Of a stretch of DNA of 64,000 bases, positions 26,980 to 35,497 are shown piece by piece. The notes under the pieces are model-generated. The model saw nothing but the letters and a program-made list of their open reading frames with translations. It did no database searches and had not been told where the DNA came from. Origin of the DNA: Brevundimonas sp. SGAir0440 (GTDB taxonomy: Bacteria > Pseudomonadota > Alphaproteobacteria > Caulobacterales > Caulobacteraceae); the NCBI RefSeq assembly GCF_005484585.1, contig NZ_CP039435.1:1054001-1118000 (forward strand). Reading direction: 5' to 3'. Position numbers and translations under genes: made by a program. Every line of letters begins with the position of its first letter. Position 1 is the first letter of the stretch.

Positions 26980-28146
26980 TCAGTCGCGGATGAAGTGCGG
27001 CACGAAGCGCGAGGTGTTCCGGGTGATGCGGCCCGTATCCTCGCGCAGGCTGATGCCTGCCGGCTCCGTTCCCACCACCCACGACCCGACGATCACGTGG
27101 TTGCCGTCGAACAGGGGCGGGTCGCACAACGCCTGGCGGATGTGACGCCCTGCGCCATAGCCGCCGTCCACCACCTCTGCGGCGCTGACGCCCTGGTCGA
27201 TCAGTTCGACGTTGTCGCCCTCGCGCGAGAACAACGGTTTGCGCACATAGGACGAGCCCAGCGCCGCCTCGGCCGGATCGCCCTCGAAATAGCTCTCCAG
27301 CAGATTGGGGTGGCCCGCGTGTCGCTCCCACAACAGCGGCAGTATGGCCTTGTTGGACAGGATGCTCTTCCACGCCGGCTCCAGCACGGTCACGTCCGCC
27401 GTCGGCAGGGGCGCGGCGTAGTCGTCGCGCAGCATCTGCTCCCACGGATAGAGCTTGAACATCGCCTGGATGATCCAGTTCTCGTGGTCCACGAACCGGC
27501 CGTCGGCGTTCAGCCCGATCTGGTCGATGGCGACGAACTGGGGCTCCAACCCGGCCTGCTGGGCCAGGTCTTCCAGGAAGCGCACCGTCTGGCGGTCCTC
27601 GACGAAATCGGCGTCGGAGGCGAAATGCACGAAGCCGCCGTTCGGGAAGATGACGCGGAAGCGATCGACCAGCTTTTCATGCAGGCTGTTGAACTGATCC
27701 GCATCGGCGGGCAGGGCGCCGGCCTTGATCTGGTCCTCCAGCCACAGCCACTGGAACACCGCCGTCTCATAGATGCTGGTCGGGGTGTCGGCGTTGTATT
27801 CATACAGCTTGGCCGGACCTGTCCCATCAAAGGCGAAGTCGAACCGGCCATAGAGGGACGGGTCGCCCCGCTTCCAGCTGTCGGCCACATAGTCCCGCAT
27901 GGTCTCGGGAATATCGAGCTGCTCCATCAGCCGCTCGGACTGAACGGCCTCGTTGACCAACTCCAGGCACAGGCCGTGCAGTTCCTCGGTCGGCGCCTCG
28001 ATCCCATCCTCGATCTCGGCCAGCGAAAAGGCATAGGCCGCCGTCTCGTCCCAATAGGGTTTGCCGTCGGTATGGCGCCAGGTGAAGCCGAGTTCCTCGG
28101 CCTTGGCGTCCCAGTCGGTGCGGGGATCGAAGCGCAGACGCTCCAT
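26980..28146 (-). CDS. yjfC: YjfC/YgiC-type ATP-grasp protein (glutathionylspermidine-synthase family)
   Basis: 388 aa. It is the C-terminal-domain-only (synthetase) form of glutathionylspermidine synthase: AKLYEYNADTPTSIYE, ILSNKAILPLLWE, SSYVRKPLFSREGDN and GSWVVGTEPAGISLRED supply the ATP-grasp metal/ATP loop. The amidase domain of GspSA is absent, as in E. coli YjfC and YgiC, whose true substrate is unknown. It starts 3 bases after the PspA-family gene's stop, so it is the last member of that operon. Context suggests peptide- or amine-ligase work at the membrane. Confidence 0.85.
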   Translation of the reverse strand: MERLRFDPRTDWDAKAEELGFTWRHTDGKPYWDETAAYAFSLAEIEDGIEAPTEELHGLCLELVNEAVQSERLMEQLDIPETMRDYVADSWKRGDPSLYGRFDFAFDGTGPAKLYEYNADTPTSIYETAVFQWLWLEDQIKAGALPADADQFNSLHEKLVDRFRVIFPNGGFVHFASDADFVEDRQTVRFLEDLAQQAGLEPQFVAIDQIGLNADGRFVDHENWIIQAMFKLYPWEQMLRDDYAAPLPTADVTVLEPAWKSILSNKAILPLLWERHAGHPNLLESYFEGDPAEAALGSSYVRKPLFSREGDNVELIDQGVSAAEVVDGGYGAGRHIRQALCDPPLFDGNHVIVGSWVVGTEPAGISLREDTGRITRNTSRFVPHFIRD

Positions 28147-28149
28147 GGA

Positions 28150-28890
28150 TCAGGCCGGGTCCTTGTCGGGCGTCGATTGGCCGATGCGCGGCGTGACCAC
28201 GGTCACCTCCGGCTGGCTGAGGCGGGCCAGGACGTCGTCGGCCGAGGAGTGACCGGGCAGGATGCCGGCCTCGCGCAGCTTGGCGTCCAGGTCCGCGCCG
28301 GTGCGGCGATCCTCCAGCGCCTGGCTGGCGTTCAGCTTCTCTTCCTGGATCGCTTGGCGCTGCTTGATGCGTTGCAGGCTGTCCGCCGCCGAGCCGATGC
28401 GCGACTGGGCGCCGGCCGAGTTCAGGGCGACCGACGTCTGGGCCTTCTGGACGGAATCGTTGACCTTGACGATGTCGATCTCGCGACGAAGCGTCTCGAT
28501 CTTCTGATCGGTCGAGGCGATGGCGGTGCGCAGGCGCGTCTCGGCCGTCTTCATGTCCTCGATCAGCGGACCGCGGCTGGTGATTTCGACCTCCAGCTCG
28601 GCGATACGGCCGGCGACTTCGCGCGCCAGATCGGTCTTGCCCTGACCCAGGGCGGTGCGGGCCGAGCTTTCGTACTTGGCGATCTGGTCCCTGAACGATG
28701 CAAGTTCGTTTTCGGCCATGCGGCGGCGCGCCACCAGGCCGGCCAGGTCATCGCGGGCCTTGCCTTGGGCGTTGTCGGCGTCGCGGATTTCCTGGTCGAG
28801 GATTTTCAGCGCATTGGCGTCGACGACGCCCTGGGCCGCATCGTGGGCCGTGCCGCGGAACAGGGCGGACAGTTTTCTGAGCATGGACAT
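28150..28890 (-). CDS. yjfJ: PspA/IM30 family protein (YjfJ-like)
   Basis: 246 aa from ATG 28890 (MSMLRKLSALFRG); an ATG 23 codons upstream lies in the preceding gene's tail and is disfavoured. The long continuous coiled coil (about 25-180), with QEIRDADNAQGKARDDL and the Ala/Glu-rich heptads, is the ESCRT-III-like PspA fold. The N-terminal amphipathic segment MLRKLSALFRG is the membrane-binding helix. PspA proteins coat and stabilise stressed inner membrane. It sits between the DUF2170 and ATP-grasp genes, the YjfIJ-C order. There is no pspF or sigma-54 element beside it. Confidence 0.88.
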   Translation of the reverse strand: MSMLRKLSALFRGTAHDAAQGVVDANALKILDQEIRDADNAQGKARDDLAGLVARRRMAENELASFRDQIAKYESSARTALGQGKTDLAREVAGRIAELEVEITSRGPLIEDMKTAETRLRTAIASTDQKIETLRREIDIVKVNDSVQKAQTSVALNSAGAQSRIGSAADSLQRIKQRQAIQEEKLNASQALEDRRTGADLDAKLREAGILPGHSSADDVLARLSQPEVTVVTPRIGQSTPDKDPA

Positions 28891-28906
28891 GGTCGGTCTT
28901 CCGGGA

Positions 28907-29587
28907 TCAGGCGGCGTCGGCGCCGAAGGTTTCACGCAGTTCGGTGGCGTCGATCGCATTCTCGGCCAGGGTGCGCAGTTCGATCAGGATGGTCTGAAGC
29001 GTCGTCTTGCAAGAGAGTTCGCCCATCAGCTCATACACGTCTTCGCCACCGACGTTGGTGATGGCGAAGTTGGACAGGGGCACCACGCGCTGGGCCTTCA
29101 GCAGGAACTCGTTGAAGGCGTGGCGGTCCTTCTGCTCCGACACCGGCCACAGCAGGACCGAGCAGACGATCTGGGCGCCGCCGACGCTCAGATAGACCGG
29201 CAGGTCGCCGTATTCGTGCATGGTCGCCAGCAGCACCGGCTCGGCGCCCTCGACCACGCGCAGGGTCATTTCGCCGTCACGCAGCAGGGTTGAGCCGTCC
29301 AGCGCCGCCTTGATGGCGGGCACGGTCCAGGGGGTCTCGATCACGGCGTCCATTTGATGGTCGTCTCCAGGGGTGATGGAATCGGAAGTGGGGCGGCGCG
29401 GGCGCCCCGCAAGCTGCGGCCCGCGTGTTGAATCGGTGACGATGGCGCGAACGGCCGCCTTGACGTCGTCGCGGGCGGCGGCCGGCACCCAAAGCTCCAG
29501 CTTGACCAAGCCGGCCTCACGACGCGCCTGTCGCCACGCACGGATGCGGTCGTTGGCGGTGGAAGAGGGCGATCCGTCGTTCGGCAT
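28907..29587 (-). CDS. yjfI: DUF2170 protein (YjfI-like) with N-terminal DNA-binding-like extension
   Basis: 226 aa from ATG 29587 (an ATG at 29611 would add 8 residues; neither has a good ribosome-binding site). The DUF2170/YjfI domain fills about 78-226 (WTVPAIKAALDGSTLLRDG, VLLATMHEYGDLPVYLSVGG, SEQKDRHAFNEFLLKAQR). E. coli YjfI has little more than this. The extra N-terminus (DRIRAWRQARREAGLVKLE then LWVPAAARDDVKAAVRAI) looks like a ribbon-helix-helix unit. This first gene of the minus operon could therefore encode its own regulator. The DNA-binding role is inference. Confidence 0.8.
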   Translation of the reverse strand: MPNDGSPSSTANDRIRAWRQARREAGLVKLELWVPAAARDDVKAAVRAIVTDSTRGPQLAGRPRRPTSDSITPGDDHQMDAVIETPWTVPAIKAALDGSTLLRDGEMTLRVVEGAEPVLLATMHEYGDLPVYLSVGGAQIVCSVLLWPVSEQKDRHAFNEFLLKAQRVVPLSNFAITNVGGEDVYELMGELSCKTTLQTILIELRTLAENAIDATELRETFGADAA

Positions 29588-29590
29588 ATC

Positions 29591-29631
29591 GTTACATGAA
29601 ACGCGTAACATGAACGCTTGACTTGACGCAA
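29591..29631. promoter_or_regulatory. Candidate control region between the two divergent PspA-module operons
   Basis: GTTAC (29591-29595) and GTAAC (29605-29609) are inverted about a 9-base spacer. On the minus strand TTGCGT (29631-29626) and TTACGC (29608-29603) stand 17 bases apart as a weak -35/-10 pair. The site lies immediately upstream of the DUF2170 gene. Support is weak but the position is right for shared control of both operons. Confidence 0.25.
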
Positions 29632-29725
29632 GATCGGACGGAATGTCGCGCCATGAACCGCCTCATTCGGTCGCATCGCTTCTGTTCGCTCGCCGTCGGC
29701 GCGCATCGGGCCTAGATAGTCGCCC

Positions 29726-30373
29726 ATGTTCAAGAAGCTTTTCGGATCGTCGGAGAAGGTCGCGCCTGCCAATCGACTGGCGACGGTGCGCAACATCACC
29801 GTGGGCCGCACCGTGTCGCTGGACCCGCTGGCCTGGCGCAGGCTGGGCGACGAGACCCAGTTCGCTTTGGATCGCGACGTGCTGGACATCTCGGCCCAGG
29901 GGTTGGTCAGCCTGGACAGTGGCCAGTTCGTCCATCGCTTCTACACCGACGACCACGTCATGCTTCAGGCCATGAGCGACGATGAGGCGGGCCTGGAATC
30001 CTACGACTTCAGCCTGTTTGTGCCCTGGACTTCGGCCTATCCGCCGGGCGAGCGCGAACGCCGCATCTGGCGCGACCGGCTGTCGGCGCCGGTCTTTCAC
30101 GGCGCGGCCGAAGAACTGCCCGACTATCCCCGCTTCTGGTTCGCCGAGAGCGACGCCATCCAGCCGCCCGTCACCCTGTGGGAGACGATCTGGGACGACC
30201 GCGCCGCGACCGCGCCCTATGCCAAGATCTTCCAGACCTGCATGCTGTACGCGCGCGAGCTGGGCGGCGGGCGCGAACTGATGCTGGCGCTTGAGCAGCA
30301 GCCCGAGGGCGGCGACACCACGCACGAAATCATGATCGGCATTCCGCTGGAAATGGCCGAGTTCCGCGCCTGA
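29726..30373 (+). CDS. yjfK: DUF2491 protein (YjfK-like)
   Basis: 215 aa. The family start MFKKLFG, the central LPDYPRFWFAESDAIQPP and the C-terminal RELGGGRELMLALEQ identify DUF2491/YjfK. No signal peptide or membrane helix is present, so it should be cytoplasmic. It is the first gene of the plus-strand half of the module and diverges from the DUF2170 gene. In Enterobacteria the same families occur together as yjfIJKLMC, which supports a shared membrane-stress role; biochemical function is unknown. Confidence 0.85.
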   Translation: MFKKLFGSSEKVAPANRLATVRNITVGRTVSLDPLAWRRLGDETQFALDRDVLDISAQGLVSLDSGQFVHRFYTDDHVMLQAMSDDEAGLESYDFSLFVPWTSAYPPGERERRIWRDRLSAPVFHGAAEELPDYPRFWFAESDAIQPPVTLWETIWDDRAATAPYAKIFQTCMLYARELGGGRELMLALEQQPEGGDTTHEIMIGIPLEMAEFRA

Positions 30374-30399
30374 GCGCGCAATCCGAGGGGGCAAGACCG

Positions 30400-30813
30400 A
30401 TGTTCGACTGGTTCATTTTTCAGCAGGGGGCCATCGCCTTCCTGATCGCCTTCGCCATGGCGGGCGCCTTCACCCTGGCCTTTAAACTGATCTACCAGTG
30501 GGTCACGCCCTATCACGAACATACGCTGATCCGTGAGGGGAACACGGCCGCCGCCATTGCGCTCGGGGGCGCCCTGATCGGCTATGTGCTGCCTCTGGCC
30601 TCGGCCCTGTCGCACACCGTCAGCCTGATGGAGTTCGCAGCCTGGGCGCTATTGGCCGGCGTGATCCAGATCGTCGTCTTCGTCGCCATCAGCCGCATGG
30701 CCTTCCGCAATCTGGTCGTCCGCATTGAGGCGGGCGAGATCGCCGCGGCCGTTTATCTGGCCTCCATCTCCATCTGCGTCGGCCTGCTCAACGCCGCCTG
30801 CATGACGTCGTGA
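30400..30813 (+). CDS. yjfL: DUF350 membrane protein (YjfL-like)
   Basis: 137 aa with four predicted TM helices (about 8-30, 48-68, 73-98, 110-133). DUF350 signatures are LIREGNTAAAIALGGALIG and RIEAGEIAAAVYLASISICV; the buried Glu/Asn residues are conserved in the family. Its stop overlaps the following DUF1190 start by 4 bases. It is the integral membrane partner of the PspA module. Confidence 0.87.
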   Translation: MFDWFIFQQGAIAFLIAFAMAGAFTLAFKLIYQWVTPYHEHTLIREGNTAAAIALGGALIGYVLPLASALSHTVSLMEFAAWALLAGVIQIVVFVAISRMAFRNLVVRIEAGEIAAAVYLASISICVGLLNAACMTS

Positions 30814-31445
30814 CCGCCATGACCGATCCCAAAGACCTGCCCCAGAACCTGGCCAAGACCGACACCATGCGCCGGCTGAAGCGCTCGCGCGTCCTTCACG
30901 TCAGCAGCCTGATGGCGACCGCCAGCTTCTCGCTGGCCGCCTGCGGCTCGCCCCAGCGCGTGCCGGCGCCCGAGCCCGAGCCGACCCTGGCCTATCAGTC
31001 GCTGGACGAATGCAAGGCCGCCAACGACATTCCCGACAATGAATGCGACGCCGCCCTGGCCAAGGCCCAGCAGGAGGCCGCCAAGACCGCGCCGCGCTAC
31101 GCCACCCGCGAGGAGTGCGAGGGCCAGTGGGGACCCTCGCAGTGCCAACCGAACACCAACGGCGGCTCCTTCTTCAGCCCGCTGCTGACCGGCTTCATCG
31201 TCGGCCAGCTGCTGAACGGCGGCGGCTATCGCGGCGGGGGACCGCTGTATCGCGACCGCGAGGGACGGCTGTCGAACGGCTATGGCAGCGGCTACGCCTA
31301 CCGCGACTATCGCACCGGCAAGACCCTGACGAATGCCCGCGAGCACGGCGACGTGGCCCGTCAGGCCCCGACGCGGGTGCAGAGCCGCACCACCGTCGTC
31401 TCGCGCGGCGGCTTTGGCGGCGGCGGCCGAGGTTACGGCGGCTGA
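30810..31445 (+). CDS. yjfM: DUF1190 lipoprotein (YjfM-like)
   Basis: 211 aa from GTG 30810 (GTGA overlap with DUF350). An ATG at 30867 (MRRLKRSRVLHV) would give a better-shaped signal peptide. The lipobox SLAACG provides an acylated Cys. DUF1190 elements follow (SLDECKAANDIPDNECDAA, TREECEGQWGPSQC), and the C-terminus is Gly/Arg/Tyr-rich (YGSGYAYRDYRTGK, GFGGGGRGYGG). It is an envelope lipoprotein ending the plus-strand operon of the PspA module. Confidence 0.84.
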   Translation: MTAMTDPKDLPQNLAKTDTMRRLKRSRVLHVSSLMATASFSLAACGSPQRVPAPEPEPTLAYQSLDECKAANDIPDNECDAALAKAQQEAAKTAPRYATREECEGQWGPSQCQPNTNGGSFFSPLLTGFIVGQLLNGGGYRGGGPLYRDREGRLSNGYGSGYAYRDYRTGKTLTNAREHGDVARQAPTRVQSRTTVVSRGGFGGGGRGYGG

Positions 31446-31525
31446 TACAGTTCTGGCGCCGGGCGCCGGTCTTCCCCTAATAGGGATCGCCTCACGCTTC
31501 ACGACAGACTGGACCGCCCCGCCTC

Positions 31526-32497
31526 ATGACCGCATCGCCGCCCCCGCACGGAGGCCTGGACGTCGAAAGCTGGGGCGACCCCGAGGATCCGATCGTCCTG
31601 CTGATCGGCGCGCCCGAGCGTCTGTCCGGCGACTGGCGCCGGTCGGTGCGCGCGTTGGTCGAGGCCGGCCGGCATGTCATGCTGACCGCCGACTTCGACG
31701 AGGCGGACGACAGCTCCGCCGCCTTGCGCCGACTGCTGACCGAGCTTCCCTCTCGCCCGGCCATCGTCTGTTCCGAAACGACGCTGCCAACCGTCATCCC
31801 TGCGCTTGCAGTCACCGGCCCGGCCCTGGCCAGCTGTCTGGTGGTCATCGTCGAAGGGCAGGGGGCCGTCTCGCCCGAGGCTGAGGCGCAGTTGGCCGGC
31901 GTTCCGATCCAGACGATCGCGCGCGCCGAGGCGCCGGACGCGGTGGAGGCCGAGAACGCCGCCCTCCTGGGCTTCCTCGAACGCCACGCCCCGCGCGACG
32001 CCCTATATTATCAGGCCGGCTCGGACCCCCGCACCCTGCGCGACGCCCTGGGCTGTTTCGCCACCGGGGTCACGGTGGTCACGACCCTCGACGAGGCCGG
32101 ACAGCCCGTCGGCCTGACCGCCAACTCCTTCTCCTCGGTGTCGCTGGACCCGCCGCTGATCCTGTTCTGCCTGGCCCGTTCGTCCACCAACGTCGACCGC
32201 TTCCGCCGGGCCGAACATTTTGCCATCAACGTCCTGCATATCGGCCAGCAGCCCACTTCCGGCGTCTTCGCCCGGTCCCAGGCCGACCGGTTCCACGACG
32301 TGGCGTGGGAGACGTGGGACACCGGCGCGCCCATCCTGTCGGGCGCCCTGGCCAGTTTCGAATGCGGAACCGAACAGATCGTCGAGGCCGGCGATCACCT
32401 GGTCATCATCGGCCGGGTCAGGCGCGCCCGGTTCGAGCCGCGTCGCGATCCGCTGCTCTATTTCCGGGGCAAGTATCGGCGGCTGCACTTTTCCTGA
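31526..32497 (+). CDS. Flavin reductase-like protein fused to an alpha/beta-hydrolase-like N-terminus
   Basis: 323 aa. Residues about 168-323 form the flavin-reductase FMN-binding split barrel: LRDALGCFATGVTVVTTLD, GLTANSFSSVSLDPPLILFC, HFAINVLHIGQQ, and GDHLVIIGRV with YFRGKYRRL at the end. Residues 1-165 are additional. They begin LDVESWGDPEDPIVLLIGAP followed by DWRRSVRALVEAGRHVML, as alpha/beta hydrolases do, but the oxyanion and nucleophile elbow motif (G-x-S-x-G) is absent. So this part looks like a degenerate hydrolase half. The barrel supplies reduced FMN to a partner oxygenase, which is not nearby. Confidence 0.82.
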   Translation: MTASPPPHGGLDVESWGDPEDPIVLLIGAPERLSGDWRRSVRALVEAGRHVMLTADFDEADDSSAALRRLLTELPSRPAIVCSETTLPTVIPALAVTGPALASCLVVIVEGQGAVSPEAEAQLAGVPIQTIARAEAPDAVEAENAALLGFLERHAPRDALYYQAGSDPRTLRDALGCFATGVTVVTTLDEAGQPVGLTANSFSSVSLDPPLILFCLARSSTNVDRFRRAEHFAINVLHIGQQPTSGVFARSQADRFHDVAWETWDTGAPILSGALASFECGTEQIVEAGDHLVIIGRVRRARFEPRRDPLLYFRGKYRRLHFS

Positions 32498-32544
32498 CCG
32501 GCCGGGATCGCTATCTCTCGCCCGAAATAGAGGAAGCCGTCCCC

Positions 32545-33741
32545 ATGTCCGCGACCCCATCCGCCGATCCCGTCGTCATCGTCTCCTACGCCCGCACCCC
32601 GATGGGCGGTTTCCAGGGCGCGCTGTCCGACGCCAAGTCCACCGACCTGGGCGCCGTCGCGGTGAAGGCGGCGCTGGACCGCGCGGGCCTGGATCCGCAA
32701 AAGGTCGAGCAGATCATCATGGGCTGCGTCCTGCCTGCGGGCCTGGGCCAGGCGCCGGCGCGTCAGGCGGGCATGGGCGCGGGCCTGCCCACCTCCACCG
32801 AGGCGACCACCATCAACAAGATGTGCGGTTCGGGCATGCAGGCGGCCATGATGGCGCACGATGCCCTGGCCGCTGGTTCGGCCGATGTGATCGTGGCGGG
32901 CGGCATGGAGTCGATGACCAACGCCCCGTATCTGATGCACAAGCACCGGGGCGGCGCGCGCATCGGCCACGACGTCATCTCCGACAGCATGTATCTGGAC
33001 GGGCTGGAGGACGCCTACACCCCCGGCAAGCTGATGGGCCAGTTCGCCGAGGACACGGCCAAGGCCTATCAGTTCACCCGCGAGCAGCAGGACGCCTACG
33101 CCATCGAGAGCGCCGGCCGGGCCAAGCGCGCCCAGGAAACGGGCGCTTTCGACGCCGAGATCGCCTCGGTCGAGGTCAAGACCCGCAAGGGCCCCGTCAC
33201 CGTCGACCGTGACGAACAGCCGACCCGGTCCGACCCGTCCAAGATCCCCAATCTGAAGCCCGCCTTCGGCAAGGACGGCACCATCACCGCGGCCTCCGCC
33301 GCCTCGATCTCGGACGGCGCCGCCGCCCTGGTCATGATGCGCCAATCGACGGCCGAGGCGCTGGGTCTGACGCCGATCGCCCGCGTCGTCAGCCAGGCCG
33401 CCCACGCCCACGAACCGCACCTGTTCACCACCGCTCCGGTCTTCGCCCTGCAGAAGGCGTTGAAGAAGGCGGGCTGGAGCGCTGACGACGTGGATCTGTG
33501 GGAGGTCAACGAGGCCTTCGCCATCGTGCCGATGATCGCCATGCAGGAACTCGGCATCCCCCACGACAAGATCAACGTCAATGGCGGCGCCTGCGCCCTG
33601 GGCCACCCGCTTGGGGCTTCAGGAGCACGCGTCTTGACCACTCTCCTGTCCGCCCTCAAAGCCCACGGCAAGACCCGCGGCATGGCCGCCCTCTGCATCG
33701 GCGGCGGCGAAGCGACGGCGATGGGCGTGGAGTTGGTTTAG
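32545..33741 (+). CDS. Acetyl-CoA acetyltransferase (thiolase)
   Basis: 398 aa from ATG 32545. The acyl-enzyme Cys is C94 in NKMCGSGMQA. The family motifs NEAFA, GGACALGHPLGASGAR (catalytic His) and CIGGGEA (catalytic Cys) are all present. Length and motifs match biosynthetic/degradative type II thiolase that interconverts acetoacetyl-CoA and acetyl-CoA. No beta-oxidation partner is adjacent, so substrate chain length is uncertain. Confidence 0.92.
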   Translation: MSATPSADPVVIVSYARTPMGGFQGALSDAKSTDLGAVAVKAALDRAGLDPQKVEQIIMGCVLPAGLGQAPARQAGMGAGLPTSTEATTINKMCGSGMQAAMMAHDALAAGSADVIVAGGMESMTNAPYLMHKHRGGARIGHDVISDSMYLDGLEDAYTPGKLMGQFAEDTAKAYQFTREQQDAYAIESAGRAKRAQETGAFDAEIASVEVKTRKGPVTVDRDEQPTRSDPSKIPNLKPAFGKDGTITAASAASISDGAAALVMMRQSTAEALGLTPIARVVSQAAHAHEPHLFTTAPVFALQKALKKAGWSADDVDLWEVNEAFAIVPMIAMQELGIPHDKINVNGGACALGHPLGASGARVLTTLLSALKAHGKTRGMAALCIGGGEATAMGVELV

Positions 33742-33813
33742 GTTTTCGCTGTTGGTTTGGCGAAGCTTCGAGAACCAAGCTTAAAAACACAGAGATCTAA
33801 AGCAGGGCCGTAA

Positions 33814-33838
33814 GCCAGCGCCAAAAACTGGCGCTGGC
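33814..33838. terminator. Hairpin between the thiolase and the DUF5623 island gene
   Basis: A perfect 10-bp stem (gccagcgcca at 33814-33823 with tggcgctggc at 33829-33838) closes around aaaac. Neither strand has a strong T-run next to it, so termination would be weak; it lies between two convergent genes. Confidence 0.45.
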
Positions 33839-33847
33839 GAACAAAGC

Positions 33848-35158
33848 TTATGCAATCTTGAGCGTTGTCTTCGTGAGCAGGGAAATCGAAGCATCGATGC
33901 GTCGCAGTTCCCGACGAAGAGGCACCGAGTCCAGATAGGCTTTTTGAAGTTTCTCTCTCAACTCGCCGAGCAGTTTGGCGACGTCTTGCGGCGAAGCCAC
34001 CCGATGGGCCAAGGGGTCTTCATCGTCCAAGTCATGATAGTAGACATCAAAGAAGTCTATGTTGGCGAACTCGGAGTCAGCCACCTCCCGATCCATCCAG
34101 TCTTCAAGCGTTGAGCGAAGGGCATTCATGCGACGATATACGCCGTATGGCCGGTGGCTCGACCAGATGACTGCCTTGATCATCCGGCCGGCTTCTATGT
34201 GGCCCTCAAGGTTCAATGCTCCTTTTGGACGACGACGTGTCGAACCAAGACTGTAGTTCAGCGGCACTGATGTGGCGCTGTCTGTTGGATAGACTGTGCC
34301 CCTGCAACGTGCTCGCCTAACATCCTGTGGCGTTGTGGCCATGGGGCTGGTGAAGGTCGCCCAAGACGACTCGGATTCACCGGCCCAATCAGCTGCCATG
34401 AGGGGGGGCGGCATGGCATTGATCTTTGCGATGAGGCTTGCGAGATCGAAGTCGGTAGCGCTGGTCGCAACGTAGAGGTCGCATTTGTACGGGCTGTACA
34501 TGCCAGACCAGCCAGTTTTCTCCACAAGCCAGCCGTGCTCAACTGCCCAGTCTGCGCGTTCGGCCTCGTTGGGCACGCCTTTGTAAGGTTCATCGACGAG
34601 AATGAACTGACCCGTGACCGCATCGAACCAGTTTGTGGCGTGATCCTTGCCCGGCAGCTTGTTGCGTGCCGAGCCGCCCGGATAAGCCTTGCTGTGATCT
34701 CTTGAGGGGCGAAGACCGGTGTGCTCCATGAAGCGAATGGAGCGCTCCGCCGTCGATAGTCGCTCTCGGGCATATATTTGGGTCGGTGCCACAGCGTCGC
34801 AAACGAAATGGTCGTCGGCGACCATCCTTAGATTTCCAAAACCACGCACTCGCTTAAGATCGGTTTTACTGCAGATATCAAGGATGGGCTGCGAAAGGGA
34901 CACACGCAGCGTTTCTCGACCGACACGATAGCCTTCGTCCTTGTTGCACCAGTAGAGGGTCAAAAGCACATAAGGCTGCGCGGATGTACCTTTGCGCAGA
35001 GGTAAGACGCTCTGAGCATTACGGAAGTTGGTGCAGTTTGCGGCTTGAGCCGCGATGTCTAGGGCATTGGAATGCTTGAGGCCTCGTTCCTTTCGGAGCT
35101 GCACCGCAAGACGTTTCACGCCATTGAGCGTCGTTGGACGCACGTCACCAATCAACAT
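33848..35158 (-). CDS. DUF5623 domain protein, probably horizontally acquired
   Basis: 436 aa. ATG 35158 is chosen because AGGAG ends 7 bases before it; an ATG two codons upstream is too close. The N-terminus (VRPTTLNGVKRLAVQLRKE, then HSNALDIAAQAANCTNFRNA) matches the DUF5623 opening pattern often found in integrative elements. The rest has no catalytic motif I recognise; the C-terminus is Leu/Arg-helical (LLGELREKLQKAYLDSV). Base composition is clearly lower than neighbours (33 G+C of 60 at 34681-34740), and codon choice is less third-position-GC biased. No integrase or repeat borders were found. Confidence 0.72.
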   Translation of the reverse strand: MLIGDVRPTTLNGVKRLAVQLRKERGLKHSNALDIAAQAANCTNFRNAQSVLPLRKGTSAQPYVLLTLYWCNKDEGYRVGRETLRVSLSQPILDICSKTDLKRVRGFGNLRMVADDHFVCDAVAPTQIYARERLSTAERSIRFMEHTGLRPSRDHSKAYPGGSARNKLPGKDHATNWFDAVTGQFILVDEPYKGVPNEAERADWAVEHGWLVEKTGWSGMYSPYKCDLYVATSATDFDLASLIAKINAMPPPLMAADWAGESESSWATFTSPMATTPQDVRRARCRGTVYPTDSATSVPLNYSLGSTRRRPKGALNLEGHIEAGRMIKAVIWSSHRPYGVYRRMNALRSTLEDWMDREVADSEFANIDFFDVYYHDLDDEDPLAHRVASPQDVAKLLGELREKLQKAYLDSVPLRRELRRIDASISLLTKTTLKIA

Positions 35159-35497
35159 AGCCATTCTCCTGGCCTGGATAGCAAGCGTCACTCGCCGACC
35201 GCTTTCCCAGACCGAATGTCTGTCGAAAGGTTCAATATGGGAAACAAGGGTAGTGCTGCCAGCAGCTTAGGAACGGCGAGTGCCATGCTCCTACCAAAGA
35301 GCTCGACGAGCCTATTCTAAAATCAGGCTTGTTTCAAGTCCGCTCTACACTGATGGCCAGTTCTAAAACCTACCTTCTGATGTCGCAACGAGTCAGCGGA
35401 GGCTGCATCAGCGCTCGCGGGCCTGCGGAATGAGTTCATCTTTTAGGCCTGTCGGCTTCCCTTCATCGTATGCGGCAGCCGAAGTTATCGGAAAACC
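35159..35497. other. Low-GC intergenic stretch upstream of the DUF5623 gene
   Basis: 339 bases without a convincing gene. Short open frames here lack ribosome-binding sites and recognisable content. It shares the lower GC of the DUF5623 gene and contains its upstream region. It ends at the convergent-side stop of the PleC gene. I see no tRNA, insertion sequence ends or long repeats in it. Confidence 0.6.

Noticed and set aside
26920..29061. 713-codon plus-strand open frame across the YjfC and PspA genes
   Set aside because: Antisense shadow of two well-recognised genes; the peptide is Gln/Arg/Gly-rich with no domain.
35072..35320. 82-codon plus-strand frame beginning inside the DUF5623 gene
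   Set aside because: Overlaps the real gene's 5' end on the other strand, has no ribosome-binding site or recognisable content.
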